Source: Akebia trifoliata (taxonomy: Eukaryota; Streptophyta; Magnoliopsida; Ranunculales; Lardizabalaceae). Taken from it: a stretch of 64,000 nucleotides of DNA. Position numbers and translations under genes: made by a program. Where the stretch lies: the NCBI GenBank assembly GCA_017979445.1, contig CM030718.1, positions 14,734,760 to 14,798,759 of the forward strand, given 5' to 3'. This document shows positions 23,289 to 35,505 of this stretch, in pieces (position 1 is the stretch's first letter; the number at the start of each line of letters is the position of its first letter). The notes under the pieces were generated by a model, which worked only from the letters and a program-made list of their open reading frames with translations, had not been told where the DNA came from and made no database searches.

Positions 23289-26200
23289 ATGTCTTTGACA
23301 CCGATGATTCCAAGTAAAGAGTGGATAACGAAACCTAAGTTATCAAATGAATACCTCAAAGGTGTATATTCTTTCCTCGCGTATTTGAAACAAAATAGTC
23401 TGAGTTTGGGGGCCAATGGTTACTATTGTTGTCCTTGTATCAAATGTCGTAACACCTCTTCTGGGAAGAAAAAGCTAGACGTAATTTCAGAACACCTAAT
23501 CTATGACGGTATCGATACATCTTACACAACATGGAGTTTTCATGCTGAACATTGGGGTGAAAGTCATTTTACAGTTGGGGCTAGTGCATCTAATAGTCAA
23601 TATGACAAAGATGCGCACCCAAGAGTGACTGATATGTTGAATGACGCACTTGGCTATTTTCCTAATGAAGAAGTTGAAAATGATGTAGATACTTTTGTAG
23701 ATGAATGTCGTGAAGGAAATGATGGCCACGTTGAAGATGATATTCAATATAAGAGAATGATGGAAGATGCGATACAACCCCTATATCCGTTGTGTCGAGA
23801 AGAAGATATAAAATTATCGATTACAATTGAATTATTTAGCATGAAGAGTAGACATCAATGGTCCCACAAGAGATTCGACGAGTTATTGCAAATGATTAAA
23901 AGAATACTACCGAAGGAGAATACTTTACTAAAGAACACCTATTCTGCAAAGAAGATGATTAAGACTCTGAGAATGAAGTGTGAAATTATTCATGCATGCC
24001 CTAATGATTGCATATTATATTGGAGAGAGCATGAACATAGGGATAATTGTCCTAAATGTGATGAGAGCAGATGGAAACCAATTAACGAAAGAAAGTCGAA
24101 GAGCAAGCATCTACCACAGAAAATTTTAAGATATTTCCACTAACACCAAGATTGAAACGGATGCATACCATATTGTGGATTGCAGAGAATATGAAATGAC
24201 ATTCCAAAGTCGATGAAAATGAAAACAAGATGTTCATGCATCATCCAAGGGATTCTACTTGTTGGAAAACAATAGATTGTAAATGAAAAGACTTTGTTGC
24301 TGAGCCACGTAACGTACAGTTAGGACTTGCAATAGATGGATTTATTCCATTTGGAATAAAAAATAATTCATACAGTTGTTGGCCAGTTATGGTTGTTCCA
24401 TACAATCTTCCACCATCGTTATGTATGCGGAAAGAATTTACGATGTTAACATTATTGATTCTTGGAAAAATTAATCCAGGGCATGATATTGACGTCTACT
24501 TGCAACCATTGATCGTAGAGTTGAATGAGTTATAGTCGTTTGGAATTGAAACGTATGATTGTATCACTAAGATATGTTTACCATGAAAGCAATTTTACTA
24601 TGGGCCATACATGATTTTCCAGCGTATAGTCATATGTCGGGTTGTAGGATCGCAGGTAAGTTTGGATGTCCTGTTTGTAGTGAAGCAACCAAATCAGTCT
24701 AGTTAAAACATGGAGGGAAGTTTGATTACATGGGACATAGAAAATTCTTAACTGATCCAACACATTGTTTTAGAAGTCAAAAATCACAGTTTAATGGAAT
24801 GGAAGAACATAGGAAGCCGAGTCGTTGTTTGAGTGGTATCGAATTATTAAACAAAATGGAAACCATTTTGATCGAATTTGGAAAAGTGCCTGGCAAGAAG
24901 AGGAAGAAATCTATAAATGATGAGACTCCGTGGTCAAAAAAGTAAATATTTTTTGACTTACCATATTGGAAGGAACTTCCTATTCGTCATAATATAGATA
25001 TGATGCATGTTGAAAAGAATATGGCAGAAAACATCCTTGCAACAATAATGAAGACTAAAGATAAGACTAAGGATGGTTGTAAAGCTCGGTTAGATTTGAA
25101 AGAAATGAAGATAAAGAAAAATTTATGGCCGATGAACATCAATGGCAATGAGGAATTACCCAAAGTTTTGTATGAATTGTCCCATGAGGAAAAAGATTTA
25201 ATCTGCAAAACTTTGTACAATTTGAAAGTTCCTGTGGGGTACAGTTCAAATTGGAAACACAATGTGAATTTACAAGAGCTTCTGTTGAAAAATCTAAAGT
25301 CACATGATTATCACATCCTTATGCAACAACTATTTTCAGTGTTGTTAATGCATGCATTTAAAACACAGAAGCAGAAGTCATTGTGCTGCTATTCTACAAT
25401 TATCAATATTTTTCAATGTCTTGTGCTCGAAAAAAGTCAATCGTATGGAGTTGCAGAGTATTAAAGAAGGTGTTGTAGAAACAATTTGTGTGTTTGAAAA
25501 ATACTTTTCCCCTATATTTTTTTGTTCTATGATACACGTTGTTGTGCACTTAGCTGAGGAAACTCTAATGTGTGGACCTGTCAGATACCGATGGATGTAT
25601 CCTTTTGAATGGTAATTCGATAATATAATTTATGATTTATTTTAATTAATTTTTTTTAAAAAATTACTTCCTGATATGTGACACATGTATCAGGATGATG
25701 AGGAGTTTTAAACGGTATGTTGTTAATCATACATATCCAGAGGGCTCTATTTCATAATGTTATCTCCTAGAAGAAGCAATGATGTATTCTATGCATTATA
25801 TGCCGAAAAGTATAAGTATTTTAGGTAGTCATAAGAAAAGATGTAGAAAATTCATGGATGATGATAGTGAGAGTGCCTACCCTATCGATAAAAAATGGAA
25901 AGCTATATGTTCTTACTGATGTGCAGTACCAACAAACCCGCAAGTGGGTACTCTTACAATTTGTTGAGAATCCAAAATGGGAAAAGTAAGTAAAATTCAT
26001 ACTTGATTATAATATTTAATTTAGGCTTTTACAATGAACTTACAACATTTTTAACAGGAGGTACCAAGAATACCTTCAAACTCACAATCTTCAAGGACAT
26101 ACGCGAGTAAGAAATCGTAAGGCTAATCCACGATCAGAGCCACCACTACCTTATGTCCCTTGGGTTAGAGAATAATTAAAAGATGAGGCTCATCCATCGA

Positions 26201-26766
26201 TTACGAAGAGGCTTGCAGATGGTCCATACTTTGATGCCATTTCATATAACGCGTTTGCCATAAATGGTTATGTTTTCCATACAATGGAATATGAAATGAA
26301 CTTGACAACACAAAATTTAAGGGTCTCAATGAAGGCTATGACCAGTTTTAGGTCAAGTGCTAGGGATATGAATTTGGTGGATCAAGAAGTTACTTATTAC
26401 AGTGTCATTAAAAAAATAATTGAATTGAATTATGTTGACTTTACGGAGACTGTATTTTATTGTGATTGGATACGTATCAAAGTCTCAAATGGTTATGTCG
26501 TTGATCCAGAAACAAATTTGAGATATGTTAATTTATAAACATTAATGAAGAATTCAAGAGAAGATGATGAACCTTTTATTCTTGCATCACAAGCAACACA
26601 AGTCTTTTATTGTAAGGATCACAATAGACCTACAGATGATTGGCACGTCATATTAGAATCTCCAAAGAGATTGAATCGAGATGTATATGCTTTTGAGGAT
26701 TCATATTCTTTTGCTGCAAATACGGGTGTAAATACCTTGACATCAGCCCTTCAAAAGATATTATAG
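23289..26766 (+). pseudogene. CACTA TNP2-type transposase (decayed)
   Basis: It opens with a 284-codon frame. The transposase-associated zinc domain (WITKPKLSNEYLKGV, CPCIKCRN) covers about residues 12-60, and CPKCDESRWKP near residue 258 starts the TNP2 core. After the stop at 24,141 the core continues in broken frames: LGLAIDGFIPFG, WPVMVVPYNLPP, HDIDVYLQPL, FDLPYWKELPIRHNIDMMHVEKN (24,953-25,020), and VRYRWMYPFE near 25,590, then a likely intron at 25,617-25,690. DUF4216-type sequence follows at 26,284-26,766 (FYCDWIRI, ASQATQVFY). TNP2 cuts and joins element ends. Many stops make it inactive. Confidence 0.9.
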
Positions 26767-26887
26767 AAGATGATGAAAATTAGAATATCAATAACATCTA
26801 TCATATATACCAAGTTTCCACATTGATGTAAGTTAATAATATTTCTATTGCATGTTCATTTATAATATTTAATATTTTTATTGCTTT

Positions 26888-27726
26888 AATAAATTATTTG
26901 TATGTTACAATTTGAATACAGGCAATATGTCACAAAATGGGTCTCGTGATCCAAAATCTAATGCTTCCAAGCTACATGATTCATTTGATGACCGTTTAAC
27001 TTCCTGACCTGAATTATCGGGACATAGAGCTACATCTTCCCAATCGACAGATGCACCATCTTCTTCGATACTAACCACAAATCGTACTTCTTCTTCATCT
27101 TCTTGTCCACGATGTCGTTTGAGCTTCAATGGAAATGGACAATGCATCGGTGAGAATTTAGTTACTTTAGCTACACTTATAGGTTGTTTTGCTATGACGA
27201 ATATATCACCTCTATACCTTTCTTAGAATAGAGTACCCACCCATATACTTGATCTCATTTGGCATTTGATTTAGTTAATTGTTATTTATTTTATAATATT
27301 TAAAATTTTTTGTGCTCTAATAAATTATTTGTATGTTACAATTTGAATGTAGGCAATATGTCACAGAATGGGTCTCGTGATCCAAACTCTGATGCTTTCG
27401 AATTACATGATTCATTGCATGACCATTTAACTTCTCAACCTGAATTATTGGGACATAGACCTACATCTTTCCAATCGATAGATGCACCATCTTCTTCGAC
27501 ACTAACCATAGATCGCGCTTCTTCTTCATCTTCTTGTCCACCTCGTTGTTTGAACTTCAATGGGCATGGACAATGCATCAGTGAGAATTCAGTTGCATTA
27601 GCTACACTTATAGGTCGTTTTTCTATGGCGAATATATCACCTCTATACCCTTCTTGGAATAAAGTACCTACCCGTATACTTAATCTCATCTGGCATTTGA
27701 TCCAGGTAATTGTTATTTATTTATAA
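26888..27726 (+). repeat. Tandem duplication of one exon with flanking intron, period 431 bp
   Basis: TATGTTACAATTTGAAT occurs at 26,901 and again at 27,332, and the two units run in parallel through GGCAATATGTCACA and on to TGGCATTTGAT. Each unit holds a whole exon of the second CACTA gene. Unit 2 keeps the donor CCAG|GTAATTG; in unit 1 the matching bases read TTAGTTAATTG, so the donor is lost. Confidence 0.92.
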
Positions 27727-29075
27727 TATTTTTATTAATGTTGACTTTTATTTACTATATCTTTGTTGTTTAATTTGATCAATCTGTTCATTTTCTTAAA
27801 TATGATCACTTTGAAATCACCGATGATCATCGGGATTTCTGTTTGCAGAAAGCTAGTAATGCTTGGAGGAATTGGAAGTACCGACTAGGAAAGAAATATC
27901 GGACATCTGGTAGTACAAATGCTTAGTGCAAGATGAATAAACATAAAAGATGGGTGAAGCAAGAGGATTGGGAGATGTTTGTCGACTTAAAGAAGACACC
28001 CGACAAAAAGGAAAAGAGCTTAAAGTATGTGAATCTACGTGGCAAAATGAAAGCCCCACACAATACTAGTAGAAAGGATATAACGAATAGGGTTGAAGAG
28101 TTGGTTAGTTTTACATTATAATTAAATGTAGGTAGATACTTGATTATTTTTTATAGATATATCATATATGATTTCTATTTTATAGAGAAAAACGAGATCA
28201 GATGGTAGTCAGCCGAACAGAACAGAGTTGTACATCTCTAGTCACACTGGGCCTGGTGGTACTGCTTTGACACCCGAATTAAGCAATACCATTGTGAGTG
28301 GTCACGAATTTATTTTATTTTTTATGAAACAAAAGATTAATTTTTAATAAGTTTTTTATTTTACAATTTTTAATTAAGGAATTGATTAGTTTGGATCCCA
28401 CATTTGGAACAAACGATTTAGATAATGATGCAGTTACAAAGGTATATTCTTGTTAGTTCATTCATTTTTTTATATTTTACATACATGATCTTATTCTAAT
28501 AAGATTAATATTTATTTCATAGGTATGTGGGAAATATAGAAAAGGGCGAGTGAGAGGCTTGGGTGGGGGAATATAAAAAAATAGCTATGCAGTATATTGA
28601 GATACAAAAGTTGGAAGGTTATGTATTTGATATGAGTCAGCAACTTCAGAATTTGATAGAGAAGTTAAACTCAGTGCCGCAGTCATCTACCAAGTCCTCT
28701 TCATAGTATGACGTTGGAAGTTCTTTTGAGGTATTGATCTACATTTTGTTAAAATTAGATTTTTTTAATTATCTTGTATAGAATATTAATACTCTTAATT
28801 GTTTGTAGGGGATAACATCATCACAATATCCCGCCCCACGTGGTCAGAGGTGCAATTTGTGCAACCTCCATTTGACTAAAATCTATGCCCTTGGGATACT
28901 TGTTCGTGTAGAGGTATTGTCCCTAGATTACTATCATGTCCTTATTGATAAGATTTTTGACATATTTGCACAGCTACAAGATAAGGACGTGGTTGAGGGA
29001 ATAATGACGTTTGCGAACATTAACATAGGCTCGATCATTAGGTGGCCTCGTATGATGATACACATCATATCATGA
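26925..29075 (+). pseudogene. Second CACTA gene (plant En/Spm TNPA/Ptta-like), with several exons
   Basis: Exons recognised by order and splice signals: the duplicated Ser-rich exon (27,357-27,706 is the better copy), then 27,849-28,105 (NAWRNWKYRLGKKY, WEMFVDLKKT), 28,185-28,290 (PNRTELYISSHTG), 28,379-28,440, 28,522-28,708 (glutamine-rich helix), and 28,810-29,075 (ALGILVRVE, GSIIRWPRMMI). That order and the final W-P motif fit the second protein of plant CACTA elements, which binds subterminal repeats. It has in-frame stops at about 27,925 and 28,575. Confidence 0.72.
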
Positions 29076-29260
29076 TTCCTTTATTTGGACTTTTATTGTC
29101 TTTGGATATGTTTTTGGATTTGTACTACATATTCTAGTGATGACTTACTTGATACTATAGCTCTTATTGATTCATTTGACATAGGTTCCATCATTAGGTG
29201 TTCTCGTATGATGACATATATCACATCATGATCCACTCCTGTCTTTTGGACTTGTATTAC
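29010..29260 (+). repeat. Short tandem duplication after the second CACTA gene
   Basis: ATCATTAGGTG.CCTCGTATGATGA-type sequence near 29,033 recurs near 29,191, followed in both by ATATCACATCATGAT-like words. The period is about 158 bp. Confidence 0.65.
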
Positions 29261-30044
29261 ATTTCTATTGTCTTTGGATATGTACTACATATGCATTTCT
29301 ATATGACTTTGATTGATTCATTACATATTACAATAGTAGACTTACTTGATACTAGTTTTTATTGACTCATTTATTGTCTTCTAGGACTTTCACATTATTT
29401 TATATTATTTAATTAGTAACTAATAGTTTTTTCTTTTTAGGTAAACTTTTTTAACTCCGCCAATAAAAAAATTAAACCTTTTACATTTTCGGTCCCAAGT
29501 CCGGATAAAGGAGGAGGGAAAAGGATGATCCAACGCATATTTGGTGCCTTCTGATAAGACCCGAAAAAAGGGATTTTCTTTCTCCAAGCGTTTCGCTGAG
29601 GTTTGCTGAAGGTAAAGAATACTTAAAACCTGTAGTTGTGCAAGAAATTGGGTGTGACAATGTTATGTCTCTGGATTTTTTTTGTCATTGATATTCCATG
29701 AATAAACTGGTCAAATATACTGGTGTGCTACTGGTTCCTTTACGTCAAATGCTTTCTTCACATGGATTGAGAAGCTCACTGGGTTTCAGATTCTTTTCTG
29801 AAAGTGTTCTGTGACTGGCTTACCAGGTCTCAGGCTTTTTTGGTATAAATTTTAAAGATTAAGTTTATTATTTTTTCCTTTTAATGACAAAAGCTTTTAT
29901 CATCTAATGGATGCAGCTGTATCAAAATTAACTATATTATATCTAAGACATTGAACCTATTGATATGAAATTCGTTAAATCTACGTCTAATATGTGGTGT
30001 CTCAGGCCTTGAAAAGTGTGTAATGTTCTTTGTACAATTTGCAG
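29076..30044 (+). other. Non-coding 3' part of the CACTA element
   Basis: Apart from the duplication just described and a purine-rich patch (29,495-29,580), I see no coding match. The stretch just before 30,045 has the T-rich look of a 3' intron end. Confidence 0.4.
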
Positions 30045-30223
30045 TCCACAATCAGTGAGTTTGCTTCAATAGCCGACAAGGCCGTAGTCAAGAGGTTCTT
30101 CACAGATACAATGTAGAGGCTTTTAAGGGTGACTCAAGAGGCTATTAAAGCAGAGCAGCCTAGAAACTCCAATTCTATGCAGATTGACTCTTCACCAAAT
30201 GAAAGCTCAACAGTGCTTGCAAG
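30045..30223 (+). pseudogene. RRP12-like ribosome-biogenesis protein exon
   Basis: A 179-bp exon sits between acceptor ATTTGCAG and donor AAG|GTGGGG. It reads ISEFASIADKAVVKRFF, a stop replacing Gln, then LLRVTQEAIKAEQPRNSNSM and QIDSSPNESS. This matches the stretch in plant RRP12 (HEAT-repeat pre-rRNA export factor) with VTQEA and SNSMQ.DDSSN. Only one codon is broken, so capture may be fairly recent or the exon well preserved. Direction is the same as the transposase. Confidence 0.72.
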
Positions 30224-32232
30224 GTGGGGTTCCTTTTGTGTTAGTATTTATAATTGTCTGGTCTGTTTGATATGTAGTTCATTTTCTTTTGTAGTCAGTC
30301 ATTGACTTTATGGCTATTTTCTTTGGTATTTGAATTTCCATGGTTTGTATTTGTGTTTAAGTAAATTTACTAATTTTCAATATCATGTACTTGAAGATGA
30401 TCTATTCTTTTATTACCTTTTTTTTTGTTGGTATGTGCTTGTGTTAGTGATATAACAGTTACAAGTCTTCATATGCCAGTCTAATTGCTGCTCATGGTTT
30501 TGGGTAAGGTCTTTATATGCCAATCTAATTGTTAGTTTCCCATTTTTATGGGTTCCATATGACCCATGAGTCAATCAAAGGGTTGGCTCAAACATACATA
30601 GAAGCTCACACTTGGCTATGGCTTTGTAACAGAAAAATGGATCCTATACGTATGTTTTTTTCATGTGTTTTTCTATAAAAGCTACAAACATATTTTTTTT
30701 TATTCTTTTTCAATTTATTAATCAGAGGAAAGAGTCACAAGAACAATGCCTACTTGCCCCTCCGTCTTGAGTTCAAATATGTTTTCGTCTTGTTACTCGA
30801 ACCAACAAGATTAGACCAGAAGTTCTCCAAGGGATTTTCCAAGTGTTTTCATTGTTGAAGCCTTTTAAAGAATGTAGGTCAGCAATTAAAATACACAAAG
30901 GTGTTATTTCTATTTGTTTATTTGAATTGGACTGCTGGTTCTTCTTGATTTTTATATTTTAATAATATTGGTTGTTTTGTGTTGTAGCCAATAATTTGCG
31001 TGAATGCTGCCTGTTCAGAGGGTCAAAATGCAAGAGACCTCAAAAGAGATAACCACAAGTTCCCTTCCCCGATCTTTGGATGTTAACCTCCACCATGAGA
31101 TTGTCGAACATGTTAGGACGGGGGACATGTAAGATCTTAATTTTGAAGTCATTTTAATGTATAGTTGTTTATTGATGTTCTTGATCATTTCCAGAATAGG
31201 AGAGAAAGATTACAGTTTGAAATTTAATTATTTGCCAATTCGGTGTAGGTTTGTGCTTGGTTGTTTAGTAGACATCATTTTGGTGCCATTCTCCACTCAT
31301 GTAATATTTTAAAAAAATGTTTATGTTCAGTGTCTAATGGTTGAAGAGACAACGATATTAAAAATAACAATTCACGGTGAGCTCTTCGAACACCACCTCT
31401 CTTTTGTGGTATGTTGTTCACACTAAATTGTTATCATGGTGTATGATCTTTTTTTCTTTCAGTGGAAACAAGGGCTTGTCATCAAAGGCCTTATTATCCG
31501 TTCCAAAAATTGAGTCAATGACAAAGGAGATGGGAGTGCTATAGATGGCTCTAACCGAGGTGAAAGTCGGGCAATGGAAATTCGGCCTCATCGTCGAAAG
31601 AGAGTAAGGTATGTGTGTTGACATATTTTCTAGTTATTTAAGATATGTGTGTGGACTGAACTATTGTCAATATTAGAAATTATTATTTAATTTCCTTCTT
31701 TATTCAGGGCCCATTAGGATGGAACATGAATCCTATATATCTATGTCTTTTGCATTTTCAAAGGCAGCTCTATAGATAATTCAACGCAATTTATTGCCTA
31801 GACTGTTGGAAGTATTTTGGTGCTGCCTCCATCCCACAAGGCCAACTTTGTGTATGGCTCACTCATCTTGTTGGGTCATAATTTCAAGTGATGTATATGT
31901 TAATTCAAAGATTTGCTTGCAACAAAAGACTTGGATGTTGATGTTGGTTAAAATAGGCTGGAAGATCTTACACGTAGAAATACTATTTGTGGTATGAGTT
32001 TTGGGTTACTTATAACCAAGGTCTAAAATCTATTGAAACTATTTTGACCAAAACATTCTAGAACAAATCACAACATTCAAATGTTTTGGTACGAGTATTT
32101 CATTTGGTCTTGAGTGAAATCTGAATGTCTATGTGAAACAGTTCAAATATTTGCAGCTCTAAATGTCAGTATCACCATTGTGATTTCTTTTAACATATTT
32201 GACTAAACCAAATGGATCTTTGCTTGATTCAG
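30224..32232 (+). other. Intron-bearing fragments of unidentified plant genes
   Basis: Exon-like plus-strand pieces: about 30,725-30,880 (GKSHKNNAYLPLRLEFKYVF in one frame), 31,016-31,136 ([20 protein letters not shown]), and 31,462-31,609 (ending HRRKRVR then donor GTATGT). Each has a plausible acceptor or donor, but I cannot name the genes. Confidence 0.4.
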
Positions 32233-32360
32233 GGAACTCCTGTTAATATTGCTATCGGCTCACACATGTGGGCTGAGGATTCGGAGGTTGGTGGATAGAT
32301 GGAGAAGTAACAGAAATCAAAGGAAACGATGCCACCATAGTTACCTAACATGGAAAAATA
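32233..32360 (+). pseudogene. Class XI myosin first coding exon fragment
   Basis: After the acceptor TTGATTCAG the plus strand reads GTPVNIAIGSHMWAEDSEV, then after a one-base shift WIDGEVTEIKGNDATIV. That is the SH3-like N-terminus of plant myosin XI, an actin motor that drives organelle streaming. A GTAAGA donor follows. The motor domain is absent. It lies about 370 bp inside the CACTA right end and, unlike the left-side fragments, points to the right. Confidence 0.85.
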
Positions 32361-32639
32361 GTAAGATATATATATCATATACTGCTTTATTGTCAGTTAT
32401 TTGTAGTTTCGACAGAATTTTTGATCTTAACAAAGAGTTTTACATGTATATTAATTTTGGGTTATTTAGTTTAATTTGGAGCTTGTTTTATGATTTTTCT
32501 TTTTCAGATTTTTTTTTTATATTATTTCATTCATTGTGATTGGTGAATTAGAGGGCCGTGCTTTTGTTTGTTAAACCTCCAAATTTGACAGTCATACTCT
32601 ATGGATTTTTTTTTTTTTTTTTTTTTAAGTCCATTCTCC

Positions 32640-32732
32640 AATAATTTGATAGTCCAGGGCCGTCAAAAATAAATTCTACAAAAGAATATTTGACGGGCTA
32701 AGACCGTCAAATATGGGCTTTTTCACATAGTA
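32640..32732 (+). repeat. CACTA right terminus and subterminal repeats
   Basis: GGGCCGTCAAA, TTTGACGGGC and GACCGTCAAAT lie in alternating orientation before the terminus GGGCTTTTTCACATAGTA. Read inward this is CACTATGTG with the first base altered. Confidence 0.78.
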
Positions 32733-34714
32733 ACTCCCACCCATCTATTCTATATATCATGTAATTAAATTTATAAATATATAAAATGTATATGATTCTT
32801 TAGCATTGTTTTGTGCAAGTATACAGAGTAGAGTCATCAATAGATAGATAGGAAGCATATGGTTCTTTAGCAAGGCCAGCTCCACCTTAAGATAATCTAG
32901 ATGCTTGCCTAAGGCCTCCAGTTGAAATTAAAATTAGCTTCAATGAGAAACAACACAAGCTCTTAAACAACCATGTCGACCCACAATAATCATAAACAAA
33001 AGGCCATATTTTATGAGAAAGAATTTCCAGACTAGCTGGGTAGTCTTACACATTCCAAAGAGGTGCTTCCATGAATGTTAGACTTACATCCTTATGCCTT
33101 GAGGTGTTGGCAAGCTCAGTGCCTTGTTTCACAGATCAACATTTGGAAACATTGATCAAGAAAGGTATGTCTACTGTCGAGATTCCATTTTCAAAAATAA
33201 TCTACATAGTGACTGATTTAGCAAAACCATATAATGTTATACAATAGCAATAGTTTTGTAACTAGCACATGTTTCATGAACGTTACCAGAAGTAAAATCA
33301 AGCAATAAAACTCTCCATGAAACAGAAAATTTGAAATTTCATACTAGAACATCTCCAAGACTATATAATCATATGGTTATAAAGATATAGATACAACTTC
33401 TTTTTTCTGATGGATAAATGCAGATTCTATTAATGAGGTCGAGATAACTAACTAAGAAGATACAAAAATAGAGGACAAAGCTTTAGAAGGGGTCCATATG
33501 ACAAACCCAAGCCGTTTGCCTTCACTCTTTTAGGTTGCACATGCAAATTTCCGAGAAAATATAAGGTTTTGGGTTAGAAACATTTAAAATGTCTTCCAAG
33601 CAATAGGGATTATTGTTGATGTTTCGCAAAAAAATATACACCAATAGACATATAAAACAGAAATTTCTAAATACCTAGCAACAATCTCCCCAATCTGGAA
33701 AAAAAAAATACTTCACTGGAAAAAACCAATGCTCATGAAAATTAATTGATTTCTAATGAATCGAACCTAAATTTCTGAGAATCACCTTGAGTCCAATCCC
33801 ACAACCGATCTAGTCCAGTTTTTAAATGTTATGGTAAATCAATACACAAGTGCAATAGATAATTTGTTGAACCAATGGTGTTCGGTATTCCTCCATTTTA
33901 ACATCAGAAATCTAATTTTTTTAATAACATAATCTGCCTTAACATAAAAAAAGCTCATCTCTTAATATCGAAAAATTAAACAATCTCACCCAATTTAATT
34001 TAATTAGCCAAAAAAACAAAGAGGTCAGAGTTGTTAAGCAATCTTTTTTTTATACTTAGTTGTTGAACAATCTCATTAAACTAAACATTTTATTTTTCAC
34101 TTTTAAATTACTATGGTTCAATGTTCAATCCATGATCAATTGCATTTGAAAAATTCAAAACATCATATTGTTTTTAATATTCAATAAAAGAAAATCCAGA
34201 TTTTATGGTAATTATGTCACATATTATAAACAGAGAATCAAAAAATGGCATTTGTTTTTCAAGAAAATAACAACAAAGCAAACAATCCCTCAGGATCATC
34301 TCTCCATTTAAAACCATAGTTTCTATTTTACTTTTGAAAATTTTCCTTCAACCAACCAGTCAACTGGAGAAAGCATTCCTGACCCAGAAAAACATTTCAA
34401 TGAACAAAAAGATGAAACAAAATAGAAAGAGAAGTAAGAAGAACCTTACTTATTGGTGACAAACCCTAAGGAGGTTGAAAAAAACCAATCAAAGGTAGCT
34501 TTAGTGAAGATTTTAAGGAAGAAACTAATGAAGATTACAACTCCTCCATTAGCAACTCCCCCATCAAAAAATACAAATCTCAACTCAGACTGATATGTGC
34601 TTCCAACTTTCTTTGATTCTCACACAATCCTCTCTGTTACAACTTTCAATGGAGTATCTTGATCATCATGGGAGCTCGACGAAGCTCAGTTTTAATGAAA
34701 AATGGAATTAGGGG
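32733..34714. other. Unassigned flank right of the CACTA element
   Basis: A plus-strand exon-like piece at about 33,058-33,167 (MNVRLTSLCLEVLASSVPCF, donor GTATGT) is unidentified. At 33,395-33,480 the complement reads like a LINE 3' end with a short A tail (TCAGAAAAAA on the minus strand), at low confidence. At 34,440-34,640 the minus strand resembles an exon and 5' UTR of an unknown gene. Confidence 0.35.
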
Positions 34715-34844
34715 TGTAGATACGTGATTCTCGATTAAGAGGGCCACATCTACTAAGGTTTGGAGTCGCCACCATTCATATTGTAAAAGGGTGTGAATTG
34801 TCACCCGATGCACATTTTTTGAAAAGTGTATCATTTTTGACACG
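34715..34844 (-). repeat. Terminal scrap of the S1/S2/S3 LTR family
   Basis: TGTAGATACGTGATT, then GGAGTCGCCACCATTCAT and GTGTGAATTGTCACCCGATG, match the last ~130 bp of the solo LTRs in inverted orientation. The Athila-like LTR starts directly after it and seems to have inserted here. Confidence 0.75.
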
Positions 34845-35480
34845 TGATGAGTGTCTCCAAACACTCAATTATACGCACATTTTCTGGATATTTATCTTGA
34901 TTTTTGTACCTATTTCTCTATATTAAGGTAATAATCATGATAAACCTCAAATACCATGTTGCATGTTAATTAGGCTTAATTATATATAAATAAATTCATT
35001 TACTAGATAAATACAATTAAGTGTATTTCTTGTGCAAGAAATCAACATTTTGGAATCAAAATCTCAAGACAAAGAATTCTACTTTGCTTATGTTTCCTCA
35101 TTTCATTTCATTTGCAAAACTTTTCGATCTAAGGAACTAACACCAAGCCCTTACGATTGAGTTATAAAAAGGCTAGAGACTAGGAATTGCTCATCAACAT
35201 GTTTTAGGTAGATCCATCTCCAATGGTGGTTTAATTTCATAAGTTTACTTACTTTTAATTTCATTTACTTTAGTTCATTTTCTAGTAATTTTACATCTTC
35301 TTACAAGTTCAAAAATACAAAGAAAAATTATTTTAATTCCTTTTAGTTAATTTGAATTTTATCCTCTTAGCTTAACTCTACTTCTCCTTTCTCTTAAATT
35401 CGATCTCCTACTTGTCCCACAAGTAAGGTAAAAGTAAGATTATTATTAACTCCGATGGGAAGAACAACGATAGTCTCATA
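34845..35480 (+). repeat. Athila-like 5' LTR
   Basis: It starts TGATGAGTGTCTCC and ends near TAGTCTCA, about 8 bp before the primer site. The length of about 635 bp is an estimate, since no second LTR is present to align it with. The identity rests on the adjoining primer site and gag. Confidence 0.62.
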
Positions 35481-35487
35481 AGAATTT

Positions 35488-35505
35488 TGACACCGCTGCC
35501 GGAGA
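35488..35505 (+). promoter_or_regulatory. Athila-like primer-binding site (tRNA-Asp type), mutated
   Basis: TGACACCGCTGCCGGAGA sits just after the LTR. It keeps most of the tRNA-Asp-complementary site used by Athila elements, with four changes, three of them G-to-A. Confidence 0.72.

Larger units (their letters stand above)
14884..32732 (+). mobile_element. CACTA (En/Spm) DNA transposon carrying captured gene fragments
   Basis: The right end, read inward, is CACTATGTGAAAAAGCCC (one end base changed). The left end, CACTATGTCATAATGCTC, matches it at 14 of 18 bases, and both are followed by repeats containing GAC.GTC. Inside are a TNP2-type transposase (23,289-26,766), a second CACTA gene (26,925-29,075) and pieces of at least six plant genes. 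The 3-bp flanks are AAT and ACT, an imperfect duplication. The right end is well supported. The left end is my best choice; a weaker alternative lies near 22,448, which would exclude the left gene fragments from the element. Confidence 0.68.

Noticed and set aside
33395..33480. LINE insertion
   Set aside because: Only a short tail-like sequence, with no RT or endonuclease reading nearby; too weak to call as an element.
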